A stretch of DNA of 64,000 nucleotides from Pararge aegeria (Eukaryota > Arthropoda > Insecta > Lepidoptera > Nymphalidae): NCBI RefSeq assembly GCF_905163445.1, contig NC_053191.1, positions 7,812,001 through 7,876,000 on the forward strand, read 5' to 3'. Shown here in pieces: positions 37,030 through 50,289 of the stretch. Positions within the stretch are counted from its first letter, which is position 1. Each line of letters starts with the position of its first letter. The translations under genes were made by a program, and so were the position numbers. The notes under the pieces were generated by a model. The model had not been told where the DNA came from. It saw only the letters and a list, made by a program, of their open reading frames with translations, and ran no database searches.

Positions 37030-39020
37030 TTAATATACATGTTTAATATATTATTATTGTTATTGCTGTTAATATTGTTCTTGGAAGCATTCAGTAGTAG
37101 TAGTAGAAGAGCTTTTTTGAGAGCTTGTCCGCGGAAGTACTACCCTTTACTTACCCTGTACTGCCATGTTTCGGTCTGAATAGCGTGGTTGCTAGTATAA
37201 TTACTTTGTAGGGCATGTTCTTTGCATGCCAACTCGAAACATAATTTTGGTAAATATGGACGGCAGAAATGTACACCGAACCTTATAAGGAACACACGCC
37301 CGCTTGAATACAGACATTATCTTTATGTATATTTATAGATAATTGACACGGCCATAAAAATTACTTACACAACTACTAGTTTGGCCTGCGGCTTCAATAC
37401 ATACTAACATATTAACCATTAATTATTTATTTCTAACATATTCCGACTAAAGATACGATTAATCGAAAACGAACTACTGACCTATATGAGGATCTTAGTT
37501 AGGCTGATAAGAATAAGAAAAATAACGTTTACAAAAGATAGTTAAGTATGTTATTTCCGGCTAAGATGCAAGCCACGAGATATTTATGTTTATTTATTTT
37601 CTCGCCTTATTTTACACGAATAAGACGAAAAGTTGTGGCGTAATTAATTATTTCGTGGCGTGCATGTTACCCTAAATGTAATACCAACTATTGTTATTTA
37701 TTTTTATTCATATCTAAGTAAAATGATATTAGGACGGCGGTTATATTATACATAAAATATTAAAGAGAATAAGACAAGTGGGTACACAAGTATTGCATGA
37801 TTTCACACTTTTTGTTTCGGTAATTTAAACAAACCAATTAAACAAATTTTTTGTCCCCTGTCACTGATTTTTCTATTAGATACCGCCTACGTCGTGCCTA
37901 GTGACACGCGCCTTTCACACTTGACTCTTTTAGAAGGCGATTGACATTCCAATAAAGTCTGCGAATCAAGTTCAAGTTACAACCAGTACCCTTAGTACAT
38001 GATTGGGTCGCTCGCAATCGAGGAATGGTTTTCGAGTATCGAACATCAGATTAAAATGGATCTTATTTCATATTCTATTAAAGCTCAAATTTGTCTACAG
38101 TCAACTATACTTCAGCTAGATAGAGCCTTTGGAAAACATTTGAAAATTGTAAATCAAGGCTACAGGATTTGAGACTCTAAAACAAGCGACATAAGGCCCA
38201 TTTTACTTTGTCAGAATAGAGTTCGATATGCGAAAACAACTTCTCGATTCCGAGCGAGCATAACTTGTAATAAGGATACAGATACGTTATTACATAGCTA
38301 CCGATAAAGTAAAAGTTGATACTGAAAGCTAATTGTCACGTTGCACATTTACCCGGACCAACGGACATTCACTTCCTGCGTGACGTAAGGTTAAATAACC
38401 TGAAATGTGATAATTCATACAAATATCAACAAAATTATTAAGATTATAAGTGAAGGGACAGTTTCATTAAAGTAAGAAAATTTTAATCTTATAATAACTT
38501 TAATGTCCGTTTTCACTTAACCTAGGAATCGCCTTAATCTGATATCTACTGATTTAGTTCCTAAAGAAAATAAAAAGGTTTTTCGAACTCTTATGCGACA
38601 TCTAGCGACTTTAGGCGCCGTTTAAATATACTAAACTGATTCGGCGGATTGTAAAGTTTAGGGGACTCGTAAACTGACACTTGACAGATGAAAAAATATA
38701 TAAATTGGATAGGGCTAACCCTGCGTTTAAACGGTGTTGGTACGGTGTTGAGTCAATAAGGAGCGAATGCTTTAAAACTGATGACCAATGATAGAATCAA
38801 TTCTACGTAGTACTTGACTAATGGCAAATATCGTTTTCATATCCCCAATACAGGATTAATCGCAATTCCTAAATAATTTTATTGATGCTATTTTACCAAA
38901 TGGCCGAAATAAGTGTAGGGCAAAAATATGTATTCATCGATTTATAGGTAGTTAGGTACTACATCAATTTGAAATTCAATTACGATGTCATTATTGCTAC
39001 TTACTATTGGATATTAAATT
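37030..39020. other. Intergenic, no gene seen
   Basis: AT-rich. An imperfect inverted repeat lies at about 38440-38520 (aagtga and taaagt blocks on both sides of an A/T core). Nothing else named. Confidence 0.4.
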
Positions 39021-39114
39021 GACCATCTCTAAGCCCCTAAGCTACATGTCCAGGTTTGTTGGTGGTTAAGCATGTTTCTATAATAAAGAATATTGCTCTC
39101 AACCTATTCGCAAA

Positions 39115-39240
39115 ATAGCCCACCAACCCAATTGAAGCGGCCTGGTGGTACTGTGCTCTATAATCTTCACTTCTATTAGAAAAGAGGCCTGTGCCAAGCA
39201 GTGGGATGTTAAGTGATTGATAATGATGAATGTAATCAAA
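39115..39240 (+). mobile_element. Non-LTR retrotransposon 3' fragment
   Basis: gaagcggcctggtggtactg, ttagaaaagaggcctgtgcc and aagcagtgggatgtt: the 3' coding end also seen at 6735-6860. Confidence 0.6.
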
Positions 39241-40044
39241 TAAATTAAAAAAAATATATATCGATTTCACTACTTAGTTCTGATATTTGGTATATAGTTC
39301 GTAGATTTGCTTGTATGCACATAGAGTAGGTACTTAAAAAGTCTTGAAATACCGCCTGATAGGATGTATTGGTTATGCCAAATATAAGGAAAGCGTAATT
39401 AAATTCTGGCATGTTTTGAAAAATTGATTGAAGCTGGTCCGGGCATACCGGAATGATTACCGAAAAAGTCAACGATAAAATCCACTTAATTTTCCGAATT
39501 ATGGAGGCTGTATTTTAATACAGCTTGAATCGTAATTAAATAAATAAACTTTATTACATTAACACTCAATGATTCCAAAAAAGCTACTTTAAGTACTGAA
39601 TGTCATTGATTACACTCGTATATCCTGTTTTTATACAGGCGGTTCGAATATTAAAGGCTAAATTTTAACAGGATGCTGTTTTATAACAGTTTTGCTGGCC
39701 GTCCATTTGTATTCCTTTAGCAGCGATCGGTAAAGGATAGTATGTATTTTATACTACTTTAGGTTTAAGAACGACTTAACCGAAAGCCGATATTTTTAGC
39801 CCTGACGATGGACTACCAGTCAGGTTGTAAAATGTTTTCAGGAGAGTGCGGATTATTAGTATTATGGTATTTTATCGTAACCATAGAAGAAATACTATTT
39901 AAAGCTAACTTCCGAACTACTTACAAAAAGGTTTACAAAAGTATTGAATAGTTATATTTCACACTTCTGTTTCTTAATTTACGTCTTATTACCCGTAAGC
40001 ATGTAACTGTAAGTTAACCTAAAGAAGTTAGTATACCTCATCAT

Positions 40045-40215
40045 CATCATCAACTCAACCAATTGACGTCCACTGCTGGGCATAGGTCTTTTTAGGGAGT
40101 TCCACAATCCACGGTCCTGGGCCGCTTGCCTCCAGCGGCTCCCAGCGACTCGCCTGATGCCATCTGTCCACCACGTTGGGGGTGTCCACCTCGTTGGGGT
40201 GTCCAACTCGTTGGA
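40045..40215 (-). mobile_element. RTE-like retrotransposon C-terminal fragment
   Basis: On the minus strand the frame reads WWTDGIRRVAGSRWRQAAQD RGLWNSL and then shifts at a run of A before the usual AQQWTS end. This is the C-terminus of insect RTE-like endonuclease/RT proteins. It ends in a (GAT)n-type tail (about 40040-40055). Confidence 0.8.
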
Positions 40216-40219
40216 GGCC

Positions 40220-42550
40220 TTGTTGGGTTGCTAGTGTGCCTACATTTTATTTATTATTAAGGTCACCCTTTGTAGGACCTGAAGAAGTAGGCCTAACACC
40301 TCTGGTGGTAAAGCTGCTATAAATTATGCACTTATACTTTCTTCGTACATAATATATTGCGAAGATGCCCATACATGGAAAATTAAATTAATTGGACGAT
40401 AAATCGTGTATAATTTCGCACTAATAACCAATAATTTGTTTCTTTATGAGTGCAGTCTGTTTACCATCATTGGGCATTGTAAGAAAACTTGCTTGTTACG
40501 GTACTATGCTATTTATTATCTTATCTTTATCATGCAGGATTTTAAAGATTATTTGAAAAGGATAGGTACATGTAACTAGATTGTTTTTGAATTTTGAAAG
40601 TCTATCTATTGTTTTAATTATAATATAAGCACTATAGATATTGATGGAAACTAGTTATAAAGTGTATTAAATTTTTGCCAAGAAAGGAAAATTAATAGTT
40701 TTTAACGCTCAATAGTACATGCCACTTAGCTTCTGTTTGTCTGGAACAGATCCTTGCTAAAGAGTGAGACGAACTGATTTGTTTGTGTGTTTGTTTGAAG
40801 CCTTTATTGCACTCACATTTAATACAAATTGATTTGATTTGAATATGCGGTGTAGAATGTTGTCTTCGTACCGAGTTTTGAAAAATACTGTAAGATATTG
40901 TTTAAGTCTGTCGAAAATTCCAATACTACTGCAGAATTAGCAGTAAGGAGTAAGGCTATGATCCAACCTTGAGTCTCGGAGAGCACGTTCAGCCTTTAGT
41001 AGTCTCGGTTAGTATCACTACCTTGTACAGCCTGCCAATTCAAATTGTAGCAGCTTGGGTCTCTCTTTCCTGTAAGACAGAACTCAGTGCTAAGATCTGA
41101 TCATGATATCTAAACTTCTACCCGTATTATAAAGAGGAAAGATTTTTTTTTGATTTTTTTTGTAATAGATAAATACTGAAAATACAGAATCGATGCCAGC
41201 TAAATGGTCTATCACAATATGTTAATCTTTTACAAAATATTGGTCTTAAAAGTCCGCGGAACAGTAAACATAATTTGGCAACATTACAAGTGAAACCGCG
41301 GGTCACAGCTAGTACATTATATAACTTTAATGAACTATGCTGTAGTCACAAGTGTAAATATTAAAATATAAAGTAGGTCGTATTGAACTTGATACCTCTT
41401 ACTGATCAACGGAAATCGCCTGAAGCTAAACATACCACGTATGGGAACTACATTTATCAAAAAGCAATTCAATTACTTGTTCAACTTGATTATTTATATT
41501 TTTATTTATTTGCATTTAATTGGTAGTTATTCGTAACATATTATGTTATCATATAAAACTTTGTTTGATTAAGATTGATTTGAGGATAGCTAAGAATTGC
41601 GACGAGAAATTTCGAAACCAATGATTTATTTAATCAGGTATTCATACAGTTTTATTTATTTTATTCTGCTTCTATCATTTCATTTCAGTTTTTATAAAAT
41701 TGGTTATTCAGTTCAACGGCTGGAAACATTGAGATTCGAAAGTGGAAATAGTCTGAAATTTTTTTAAAGTAATTTTGTGTAAGTACATTTCAACTAATTT
41801 ATTTAGTATCAACAATTAAAATTAACATAAAAAAGGACAGGACGTGCACAAGGACAATTTAATTTATGTTGTAGATAATTTTGTGTAAATAAGCTTACAA
41901 AATAAATAACTATCACTATATCAATTTCATTTTTTTTAACCAAATTTCGATAAAATTGATTTTAGAAAACTCGAAAAGTACAAGTACTTTTTGAGATACT
42001 AGTAATATCGAACTTGAGGTTAGCATGCATCTAGGTGATAAAACAAAATTCAACGAACCAAACAACTGTACCACTCATAAACAACCTTGCCCTACCGGAA
42101 ATTCAGACGCTGTATATATAGAGCTAATAGAAAGATAGAGCCTAACTTACTATCCTTTAATGCATTGCTATATCAGGATTGAAAGAGGGACTATAGCGTT
42201 CATAGACTAGCACTGTAGTTAAAATAAAAAATATATGTATGCTTATTGTAGCTTCTTATATATTTTTTGAGATGTATAAAATAACACAATAACTTAATAA
42301 ACAATACCTTCGATTCATGTATGTAGAAAATATGTATGGTATAGATTAATTATAATTTATAGCTTCCTTTTTCTTTATGTGCATATTTTCTCTGATAACG
42401 TCGCGACCTCAGAGCTTAGTCACAATTGCCAAGCCATTGCACCTATCCTGACTTATGGGTAGGAGTAGCAGGCATGCTTGTTTATTTATTAATTGGTTTA
42501 TTTTTTATCGATGTTCAGCTAAACTTTTGAACCTATTATTTTTTTGTTCT
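40220..42550. other. Intergenic, repeat fragments only
   Basis: AT-rich. 40785-40855 (gcctttattgcactcac, tgatttgatttgaa) looks like a minus-strand LINE tail. 41110-41320 is a degraded CTAGT-terminated repeat (ccgcgggtcacagctagta). No gene. Confidence 0.4.
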
Positions 42551-42555
42551 AAAGG

Positions 42556-42662
42556 GCGTGTGAAGACTTGGCCAGCGTGGTGGACAACGGCCTAAACCCT
42601 GCTCATTCTGGGAGGACTCGTGTCCTGTAGTGAACCGTTAAATGGGCTGATGATAATGATGT
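42556..42662 (+). mobile_element. SINE family A 3' fragment
   Basis: ggccagcgtggtggacaacg, cctaaaccctgctcattctg, tgtcctgtagtgaaccgtta and a gatgataatgatg end. Confidence 0.65.
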
Positions 42663-42664
42663 AT

Positions 42665-44830
42665 AGGAACTTGCATCCTGGAGATAGACATATAATGCTT
42701 TTTAATCTGGAACTGATCTATCGTTGGTTATCAGTCTGATCATGGCAAAATTGTGCAAAGGGATAGTTCACATCCTGGAGGCGGACTTAGGATAATTTTT
42801 GTTACTAATGGTTCACCTGGGAAATATATAAAAAAAAGAACAAACGTGGATGAAGTTGCGGGCAATAGCTAGTACATAATTATAATATTAAGTTGTAAAT
42901 TACATCATACAGATTTTAACTCTATAATTTCTTGAAATAAAGCTTGCTTGTATAAAATTGTAAGATTTTATATTACTTGATAAAAAAATAGCCGAAGAAG
43001 AGCCTTAAATTGTTTTAATAAAGACCAGAGGCATTTTAATGAAAGTATTTTAATTTTTCCATATAGAGCAGTTGAACTATAAAACGAAGCATTGAATCTT
43101 TGGCGAATGAATTAAACATCTCATCACAATTCCGAACCGGTATCTGTTTATTGGATAATTGTAAATAGCATATCGAGTGCGTGCTTGTTGGCATTGTATA
43201 AAGGGCCTATAGGTATAAAGGGCCTGTGTTCAAGGGCGCGGTAGGTACTTGTGTTCTTGAATTAATCACTAAGCCGGTGATAAAATAAGAGACTCATTTT
43301 CATTTTAATATAATTTCATCACTTTCGTAGATCCTAAACGTAGTTTTGAAGTTATACTTCTTTTGGCGCGTTAGGGAAAAAAATATGAGAGTAAATTTGT
43401 ACGATGCGCGCGCACACCGTCACGACAAACCGACACCCTGAAGTTAGCAATAGTCAACATTTTAGTTTTTCTGCGGGCTCATTCCAAAATCTCAAATTTG
43501 AATGTGAGTTAAACTTGGTTGTACGATAATGAGATAACTAGATAATGCGTTCTAATAAAGTTTCAATGTATTAAATACTAAATCAATTGTTAGTGTGGTT
43601 TTTTAAACAAACATTAGAATAAGGCGAAAGATAAAATTTTATCTTGTTTTTAACACGTGTACATAAGTACACACACGTTTTTTTTATTTAGATTAGTTAC
43701 ATTGTGCTACCTAAACTGCATCTACAATTATAATATTTCGCATTATATATATTATAATATAGCTTTAGTTAGAGCGTTGTTAAGGTCTATTATTCTACCT
43801 AGATAAAGTTTGCAGGCAGTCATATCTTTCTGTGCTAGTTAGATAGATAAGATTGGTAATCCAAGTATTAAAATTCCATAAATATACCGATGGTCAAGAT
43901 TTTTACATGTAGTTTTTCTTCTTTCACATTACCAGACCCAGCACTGGATTAAGATAACTTGCCCTATGCAATCGACGCTTGTCGGCTCTCCTATCCACTA
44001 ATAAACTACTATCGTCTTTATTTAGTTTTAACGTGTTTTTAGATAATTTTGTCGGTAACTTAGAAATTATTTATACGAAAAATGGGACTTTTCAGATGCG
44101 GCCTTTCATATGCTAGCATTAAATTTTTCGGTGCTGTTTTTGGTGTCTCCCGTAATGCCCTAAGCAATTGCTCAATTTGCTTATTCAATCCGGAACTGCT
44201 TAGACCCTCCATGCTATTACAATGCGATTTGAAAGGCTAATGTATGATGACTCATACAATAGTCATTGAAGGTACAAAATAATTTAACATTGCCCTTTTT
44301 GAATTTAAGGAAGTCATGAATTTCTCATTTGCTATAAATAAGTAAGGTGTCCATAAACTGTATTATTTGTTATTGCGGAATGTGGAAATATTGTTTACGT
44401 AATGCAGAAATATAGGCAGAGCGTGATATACCTAACTGTCAATGTGTCCAATGAATTTGGGCTTGCCTGTGCATACAAATGGTATGGTGGTGTCATAATG
44501 CAAATTCTTAAATATGAACGTACTGGAACTTATATTAATTAATACCCTAGTTACTACACAATAACTTGCAAGTGTTCGAAATCGAATTTGTGGAATTCAA
44601 CATTTTTTATACACAGATGCACTGATTTAGCAAATTACCTACGTGAGTTGCAGCATTTATGAATGTAGGTAATGTAACTGACGAACGTTGCTGCTTATAA
44701 TTCAAGAGTAGCTTCTTTTCACGGCGCGATATGATGTTACGTGAGGTCACATCGACTGACCGAGCGAACGGGAGTTAGTTTACGCTGTTAATTACTCACG
44801 CAACAATCCGTCTTTCAGGGCCCTTTTGAA
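42665..44830. other. Intergenic, no gene seen
   Basis: AT-rich except for a GC-richer patch at 43405-43440 (cgatgcgcgcgcacaccgtc) that I could not assign. 42670-42880 carries a decayed CTAGT-terminated repeat. Confidence 0.4.
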
Positions 44831-44835
44831 TTAAA

Positions 44836-45005
44836 ATCATCGACCGATAACCGGCCCACTACAAGGCATAAGTCTTCTCTTCCACAATGATAAGAGTTTA
44901 AGTCGTAGTCCAACACGCTGGCCAAGCCAGGAAGCCAGGAATTTTTGGTAGCCTTATAGAGAACTCTTAGACTTAGCAAGCTTTCTCATGATGTATCCTA
45001 CACCA
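44836..45005 (-). mobile_element. SINE family A 3' half
   Basis: Minus orientation: ccgataaccggcccactaca, gtcgtagtccaacacgctgg and tttctcatgatgt. The head is not seen. Confidence 0.6.
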
Positions 45006-45188
45006 CAAAATCAATTTTTTGGCATAAATAAAAATTCACATAGCTACGAAAAATAAGAAGGAGCTGGGGGATGAACTGAACATATTGTACCTATTTGGAA
45101 ATTACATTTATCTTCACCTCGTTATCGAGTGATTGTAATTGTTACATTATTTCTATTTAATTATTTCCACTTACGTTTCGTGTAAGTA

Positions 45189-45241
45189 CAAATAGTTCCT
45201 GCGCATTTCAATACCGCATTTAAATGCGCAGGAACTATTTG
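45189..45241. repeat. 20 bp perfect inverted repeat
   Basis: Arms 45189-45208 (caaatagttcctgcgcattt) and 45222-45241 are exact reverse complements with a 13-base loop. Confidence 0.9.
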
Positions 45242-46349
45242 TTAAAGTTTCACAATTGAACATGCAAATTTTGTAACTAGGTCCCCATCTACGGTATTAC
45301 CCTCTGCAGCCCACGATTTGTGAATAAAACAACTTCTTCAAAGCCGACAGCGATATGGTGGCTTTTCATTACGTTATCTAGATGTTAAAAAAGTAGTTAG
45401 TTACATACCTTTACTGGTTATTTTTTTTTAAACAAAAAGAAATGCTGTGAATCAATGAACTGAAACTAAAAGTCGTAGCAAAGCGTTTGAAAAAAGTATT
45501 GTTTGTAAAGAACTAAGTACACTTTCTCTCCATAAATAATAGTGGAATCGAAACCAAAAATCTTTTTCGGAGGTATAGTTGCATTTGCGTTACAAAAATA
45601 TCATTACGAAGTTCGAACATTATGTAATTCAAAGATATCGCTGCGTCTTGTATTCATTTCATGACATAAATTACCTACATATAGGCTACCTAATATCTGT
45701 TGACCGAACAATACTTACTTACTTACTGTAGTAGAACTCTCTGAATGCGTGTAAAAAGTTTCGCACTGCGAAGTGGGTCACTAATATTACTTAATATGTT
45801 CATTGGTGTAAAATAAGATTGATCTTTTGAATTAAAATGGTTAACAAAGCGCAAGTAACGATTTTGTAATCATGGTTCCGTGAAAATGAAATCTAAATGT
45901 TTACTCAACTGCGAAACTTATGTTTCCGGAGAAATAAACAACACCGTGGGAATTACCGTGGTAAAAGTTCGATTCGATATGTTTTTTGCTATATTGTTGT
46001 ACCTTTGACAATTTTGAATTTAGATATAGATTGAGAAGCTTACCATCAAAATAACTCTCACCAAGGGAGCTGAGAATCTACTACTAATTGTAGGTACACT
46101 TGATTCTGATTTCATAGTGGAAATTAGGCAGATTTGCTCTACCCACTATGATCTGCTGTTATATGCCAATGTTACATATTGATAAGTGTTTCACTTGTTG
46201 TATAGAACTTTTGATAGTTATTTATGCCGTCTACTGATTGAATAACCGTATAATACGGCCGCTGAAAAAATGCGTTCAAGACTATTCGTTCGTCAATTAA
46301 ATCAATAATAAATAGTTAACATAACCTTTTAAAGTATAAATTAAAAAAT

Positions 46350-47455
46350 GTTTTCTCATGTATCTAACATTAAATGTAACTGGTGCAAATCTTACGGTCT
46401 TGCCGTAAATCCTGTTAAGTCACAAGTAATCGTCATAGGTAATCGCAATTTGCTGACTAAAATTAATAACCTTCCATCTGTTTACTTTGATGGGGTTGCT
46501 TTGCCATACTGCAATACGGTCAGAAACCTTGGGCTGACGATTGACAGTTCCTTTTCTTGGGGACCTCATGTATCTGAGGTAGGGCGGAAAATTTGTGCCA
46601 CTATTGGCTATCTTAGGCGGTGGAAGAATCTTCTTCCAATTAAAACTAAGATCGCTCTTGCCAATTCTATTTTGTTACCTGTCATTGACTATGGTGATGC
46701 ATGTTATCTTGACTTATCCCAGGATCTCCTTAATAAGCTCGATAGGCTGCAGAACCTTTGCATCCGCTTTATCTTTGGCTTGCGAAAGTTCGACCGCATA
46801 TCTCAGTTCCGCGCTGAACTAAAGTGGTTGTCGGTCGGCCAGCGGAGAGAGATGCACGCCTTGTCTCTGTTGTATCGTATCCTGTTTCTTCCTCAGACTC
46901 CGCCATATTTAAAAGAACGTTTTACCTTTTTTGATAATAACAGGCTACGTTCCTGCACCGACAGCAAACTACAGGTTCCGTACAGTCGCACGAAATATTA
47001 TAGTAATTCTTTTACAGCTAATTGTGTCAGACTCTGGAATTCCCTACCTGATGACATACGTCAGGCAAAATCCTTGCCTCTTTTTAAAAGTCGTTTGAAA
47101 AACTATTTTTTATGTATGTAGCGTTATAGTATGTAGTTTATTATATTTATATGTATGAACACTATATATTTTATATATAGTATATATATAGTATTAGAAT
47201 TTATACCATGTATGTAGTTTAGTTTGCAATATTTTTATGTAGGTAGAAATTTTTATTGCCGCACCAACCCGTTCCTTCCAATAACTACTATCGCCAAAGG
47301 TTGTCTGGGAGAGATCGCTTTAGCGATAAGACCGCCTTTGCACACCTAAACTAGTTTTTTTTTTTTTTTATTATTTCTGTAAATGTGTTTATTTGTATTT
47401 TGTTTTTGTGTGTGCAATAAAGAATTTATTATTATTATTATTATTATTATTAAAT
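46350..47455 (+). mobile_element. 5'-truncated Jockey/CR1-like non-LTR retrotransposon
   Basis: An intact frame (46348-47121, 257 residues) encodes the C-terminal part of an RT after the catalytic YxDD box: NWCKSYGLAVNP, LGLTIDSSFSW, SILLPVIDYGDACY and a C-terminal VRLWNSLPDDIRQA. The 3' UTR (47122-47425) contains gagatcgctttagcgataag and ccgcctttgcacacc. It ends in caataaagaa plus a (TTA)n tail at 47427-47451. The truncation point lies at or just before the ATG, so that ATG is fortuitous. The uninterrupted frame suggests a recent insertion. It cannot move by itself. Confidence 0.85.
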
Positions 47456-47576
47456 CTGTCATATGTATGGTATATCGATAAAATTCTAAAGTTTTCATAA
47501 TATTTTTTGAAAGTAAGCCAAATACAGAATAAAAATATTTTTCCGAAAGGAAACCCCACTTCAAAGTGAAATCGTC

Positions 47577-47632
47577 TTTACGACCTCTTAAAAGGGAGCG
47601 TTCCTTTAAACGACCGAAGAGGTCGTAAACCA
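47577..47632. repeat. 13 bp inverted repeat
   Basis: Arms tttacgacctctt and aagaggtcgtaaa flank about 30 bases that contain a second smaller fold (aaaggga, tccttt). Confidence 0.75.
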
Positions 47633-48404
47633 GGTATATTGTAAGTTTCATGTAAACTAACGTTACTCCACGTAAGGTTAAATCAGTCAATTCATATGAC
47701 TTTATAGGACCAAAAGTAAAAATAAACATACTATAATTGTTCAAAATGAATGTATGAAATATGAATATGTGAATAAGTCGTTGAAAAGAATTTGTCTTAA
47801 ATTTTTTTATGAAACAGATTTATAAACTGTTCGATCAAAATCACGGGCACCTGTAGCTATTAACTAAAACTAGCTAGCATAGGTACCTTTAGCCATAATT
47901 TCGAGATTATCTTTGGAAACCATACAATTATATTTGTATTGGTAATTTACACAAGCAACATTTTGATAGTTGCGCCGCGGGCATTTCGGACGTACCTACC
48001 TGCATTTTATAGAAGTACAAGTTTTGCCTACTTTATTCTCAAGTACGAGTACAATATTACGGTAATTGTAAAGATTTACCGCTTGAAGCTTGACAAATCC
48101 TATTTTAGTACCTGAACGATAATATGCCATGACTAGCCTCTTTGTGTATAAATTCATTCAGCTACATGTAAAATCTATGTATTAACTTTTGAAGAAAGGT
48201 GTGTGGTTGAAATTATAACACTGCTGTTTACTGAACTATATAATAAGTAAATTCTGCACAAAAGGAGGGCTGGACACTTAATTAATGTTGTCAATTTAAT
48301 TGAAAGCATTAAGGACCACCAGACATAGACATAACAGAATCAGTAAATAATAGTTCACAATATTAAACCAGTGTCGTTTTGCATTTAGAAATTATCAATT
48401 CTCA

Positions 48405-48480
48405 AATTGCCCGTGTCGGCAATCGAACCCGCGACTATTCACAGCGCGCACCACTGCGCCAGGGAGGTCATCAAAAGCTT
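48405..48480 (-). mobile_element. tRNA-like SINE head (family C type)
   Basis: Plus strand: gtcggcaatcgaacccgcga and cgcgcaccactgcgccaggg. On the minus strand this gives box A TGGCGCAGTGGTGCGCGC and box B GGGTTCGATTGCC. It looks like a tRNA head without a cloverleaf; I take it as a SINE, not a tRNA gene. Confidence 0.5.
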
Positions 48481-48671
48481 TTATATCAATAGCAGTCGGT
48501 GTTATGGCAAATGATTTCCACCTCCAAAATCAAAAAGGTGCGGTTTTTACCTTTCTATTTATTGTAATTAGTCGTTTACCAATATTTTTTTTTATAATTT
48601 ATTTTTTGTTCCGCATAGCCGTAGGTACATACCTCTAAATATCATCACTTCTACTGGTAGATATCGCATAA

Positions 48672-48720
48672 TATGGCCCAGGGGCCCTATTACAATACGG
48701 CCCAGGGGCCCTATTGCACT
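48672..48720. repeat. Two-copy tandem repeat of a GC palindrome
   Basis: ggcccaggggccctatt occurs at 48675 and again at 48699 (period 24). Each unit holds a near-palindromic GGCCC(A)GGGGCCC, GC-rich in very AT-rich surroundings. Confidence 0.8.
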
Positions 48721-48771
48721 ACCTTTATTTTTCGTTATTTTTTACGGTACACTTATGGTATAGGTACAATG

Positions 48772-48964
48772 CAGAGGCGTGCATAGAGGGTATGCAGATG
48801 ATATAAAATGAAGAAAATCTCCAGTAAGAATTTAAAAAAACTTAAGTATAGGCTTTTTTACAGTTATAAAAAGCTTACCCTTAAGTACTTATAGCTCGTA
48901 CTGGAGATTTACTTAATTTTATATCATTTGCACACCCTGTGCATACCCTCTATGCACGCCACTG
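48772..48964. mobile_element. Non-autonomous hAT-type DNA transposon, 193 bp, with 8 bp TSD
   Basis: Termini cagaggcgtgcatagagggt and, inverted on the right, cagtggcgtgcatagagggt form terminal inverted repeats of about 24 bp with one mismatch. Inverted homology then continues inward (atgatataaaat, aaatctccagta). The flanks carry a perfect 8 bp duplication, gtacaatg (48764-48771 and 48965-48972). An 8 bp duplication with CAG-TG type ends is the mark of hAT elements. There is no coding capacity. Confidence 0.85.
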
Positions 48965-49739
48965 GTACAATGAATGTACTTAGTTATAATCCATTGAACT
49001 TACGCTACGTATTTGTTGCAAGTCTGGGGCGAAAGTAATACTTCAAAAATGATAAAACTCTTGGTGTATATTAAAATATGTAGACTAAGTAGTATAAAAA
49101 TGGTGTATCCAAAAGACTAAAGTAGCCAAAAATCGGTAAAACAATTTAAAATCTACCAAATATCGAATTTAAGCTACCTCCTATTAATGGAAAATATAGC
49201 CCGTCCAAAATAGGAAGTCTATAGCTAATCAAAAATAATCGATAAATCTGACAATATAGAGATATGAAATATTATTATCTCTATTAATTTTATTATTAAT
49301 AGAGATTCTATCTTAGTTATTTACGATGATCCAATGATTCAATAAATTTGCTATTATAATTCGCAGTTAGCCTGCGAATTATTTTATTATACGTAAAATC
49401 TAATTCAATATGATTGCGAAGATTGCAATTGAAACTATAAATGTGATCAAAATCTAGGCAAAGGTCAATAACTCCTGGATTGTAGAGTATTAATGTTTTT
49501 GTTGCATATTTAAAACTAAAATAAGTTCTTGGCTTCGAAATTAAACATAACTAACCATCAACGTTATAAATAGGTCACATTAAACGAATGCTACTCTATG
49601 CTACGGTTTGTTACCTAACTAGTAGACTTAAATAGGTGTCGGGAAACTTAGGCTGTGAAAGGTTTCACGAAATTATCTGGGATACTAGAGGACCCCAGCG
49701 CCATCTGTCGGGCTGATTTGTAAATCTAAACCACCAAGG

Positions 49740-50145
49740 GTGCCACCCAAACACGTACCAAAAAATTCATTCAAATCGGTCCTGCCGTTTAGGAGGAGTT
49801 CAGTGACATACACACGCACACAAGAAATAAGACGAGAATTTTATATATTAGACTAGCTGTTGCCCGCGACTTCGTCTGCGTTTGATTTTGTTTTTAAAGT
49901 ATTCAGTATCGCTAAGCCTTAAATGAGTATAGTAGTATATATATAACATGTGACTGTCAATTAATTATAGACAAATAATTTGCAATAAAATAAAATTGTG
50001 ACTATAATTAAAGATCTAAGCTATCCTATCTCTTAAGTTGGACCAGACTGCTCACGGTATGCCAATTTAATTTAAAATCGGTTAAGTAGTTTAGGAGTCC
50101 ATCGCGGACAAACATCGTGACAGGAGATTTATATATATTAAGATT
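49740..50145 (+). mobile_element. Two abutting copies of the CTAGT/CTAGCTGTT dispersed repeat
   Basis: The first copy ends near 49855 (caaatcggtcctgccgttta, then attttatatattagac). A second begins ctagctgttgcccgcgactt and runs through aaaatcggttaagtagttta to tttatatatattaagat near 50145. Both are degraded. Confidence 0.5.
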
Positions 50146-50289
50146 ATGAATCCCAGATACGTTTATAGCATTCAGTAAAAGAGGTAAGCCCAAGGCGCAT
50201 TGGTGGGGACTGTGTCTCAAATTCAAAAAATTTGCGTCAATTTGTTTTTCGGACATTTATGTCTTTTCTAGGTTATGACGTTCACTTAA

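Noticed and set aside
46348..47121. Intact 257-residue frame as a host gene
   Set aside because: The protein is the C-terminus of a Jockey/CR1-like RT, followed by a typical LINE 3' UTR and a (TTA)n tail.
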